Assembly (NCBI GenBank): GCA_017860135.1
Contig: JAFNAG010000008.1
Location: 1 to 33,142, forward strand
Direction of reading: 5' to 3'
Length of the DNA: 33,142 nt
Source of the DNA: Acidobacteriota bacterium
GTDB taxonomy: Bacteria > Acidobacteriota > UBA6911
Shown here: positions 32,783-33,142 of the stretch, in pieces
Layout: each line of letters opens with the position of its first letter
Position numbering within the stretch: position 1 is the stretch's first letter
The notes under the pieces: generated by a model
Told to the model about the DNA's origin: nothing
The model's input: only the letters and a program-made list of their open reading frames with translations
Database searches by the model: none
Translations under genes and position numbers: made by a program

Positions 32783-33142
32783 GTGCAGATTCGAATGATC
32801 AAGGAAGCCCTGGATGCCCTCGTCATCGAGGGTGAGGATACGCTCGACACCTCGGTCGAGCATATTTACGCATCTGACCTTATGAGCGATGTGCTTGCTT
32901 TCGGCAAGCCCAACTCCATCCTGTTCACCGGCCTGGCCACGCAGCAGGCGGTCATTTCCGCCCATATGGCCGAATTCAAAGGCGTTGTATTCATCCGCGG
33001 CAAGAAATTCAAGGACCAGTCGTCCCGCTTTGCACGAGACAACAATCTCGCATTGCTGTCCACTCACTTCGATATGTACGATGCCTGCATCCGTATCGAC
33101 TCGGCCCTGCGAGGCGGAGTCCAGGTGCAGGTTCCTGCACCT
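32783..33142 (+). CDS. Second DRTGG-like protein, cut by the window edge
   Basis: A frame open to the right edge, 120 codons seen. It parallels the preceding protein: IKEALDALVIEGEDTLDT, EHIYASDLMSDVLAFGKPNS matching YISDMVSDVMAGAKSGD, then ILFTGLATQQAVISAHMAEF and VVFIRGKKFKDQSSRFARDN followed by LALLSTHFDMYDACIRIDSA. The start is uncertain: GTG at 32783 with GGAGAGG 13 bp upstream, or ATG at 32795. The two proteins look like tandem paralogues in one operon. In other genomes such pairs are followed by a histidine-kinase-like ATPase, ferredoxin and NADH-dehydrogenase/hydrogenase genes; none of that is visible here. Confidence 0.72.
   Translation, partial: MQIRMIKEALDALVIEGEDTLDTSVEHIYASDLMSDVLAFGKPNSILFTGLATQQAVISAHMAEFKGVVFIRGKKFKDQSSRFARDNNLALLSTHFDMYDACIRIDSALRGGVQVQVPAP

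Noticed and set aside
1-33142. tRNA, rRNA, CRISPR array, complete IS or prophage genes
   Set aside because: Looked for by eye in all intergenic gaps; no cloverleaf-like tRNA, regular repeat-spacer array, transposase or phage structural gene was found.

Overview
The window reads as ordinary chromosome from a GC-rich, Gram-negative-type bacterium, most likely an Acidobacteriota member recovered from an environmental genome. The main pointers are a VWFA-type secreted protein of the kind expanded in Acidobacteria (1215-2198), an ECF sigma factor / zinc anti-sigma pair, the futalosine menaquinone enzyme MqnA, and several families of short palindromic repeats in the intergenic gaps. The phylum is an inference. 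No rRNA, tRNA, CRISPR array, phage or complete IS was recognised.

Layout. 1-800 is non-coding and holds a roughly 367-bp MITE-like element (terminal inverted repeats plus a 9-bp flanking direct repeat) and a second large hairpin. 813-2198 carries a BlaI-type repressor convergent with the VWA protein. 2621-6516 is a minus-strand operon: EF-G-2-type GTPase, lgt, RluD-type pseudouridine synthase. Then come a secreted glutaminyl-cyclase-like M28 protein, topA and dprA (minus), mqnA, an HNH endonuclease with a possible 36-aa leader ORF, a NamZ/DUF1343 protein, an HD phosphohydrolase and a P-loop kinase/dCMP deaminase fusion. 16339-18687 (minus) is an ECF sigma - anti-sigma - secreted protein operon ending in a clear terminator.

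18786-25284 holds a CYTH protein, asnS, a polytopic GT39-like glycosyltransferase coupled to a methyltransferase, a YVTN beta-propeller and a sugar-nucleotide epimerase: probably a small cell-surface glycan module. coaE follows, with a promoter so close to the start codon that its mRNA may be leaderless. 26889-30568 encodes nuoL and nuoM without nuoK or nuoN beside them. An exported FKBP isomerase, a cysteine-rich zinc-binding unknown and two tandem DRTGG-type proteins follow; the last runs off the right edge.

No clearly new system is proven. The best leads are the MITE-like element, the kinase-deaminase fusion beside an HD hydrolase, the tandem DRTGG genes, the sigma-linked secreted protein and the isolated nuoLM pair.
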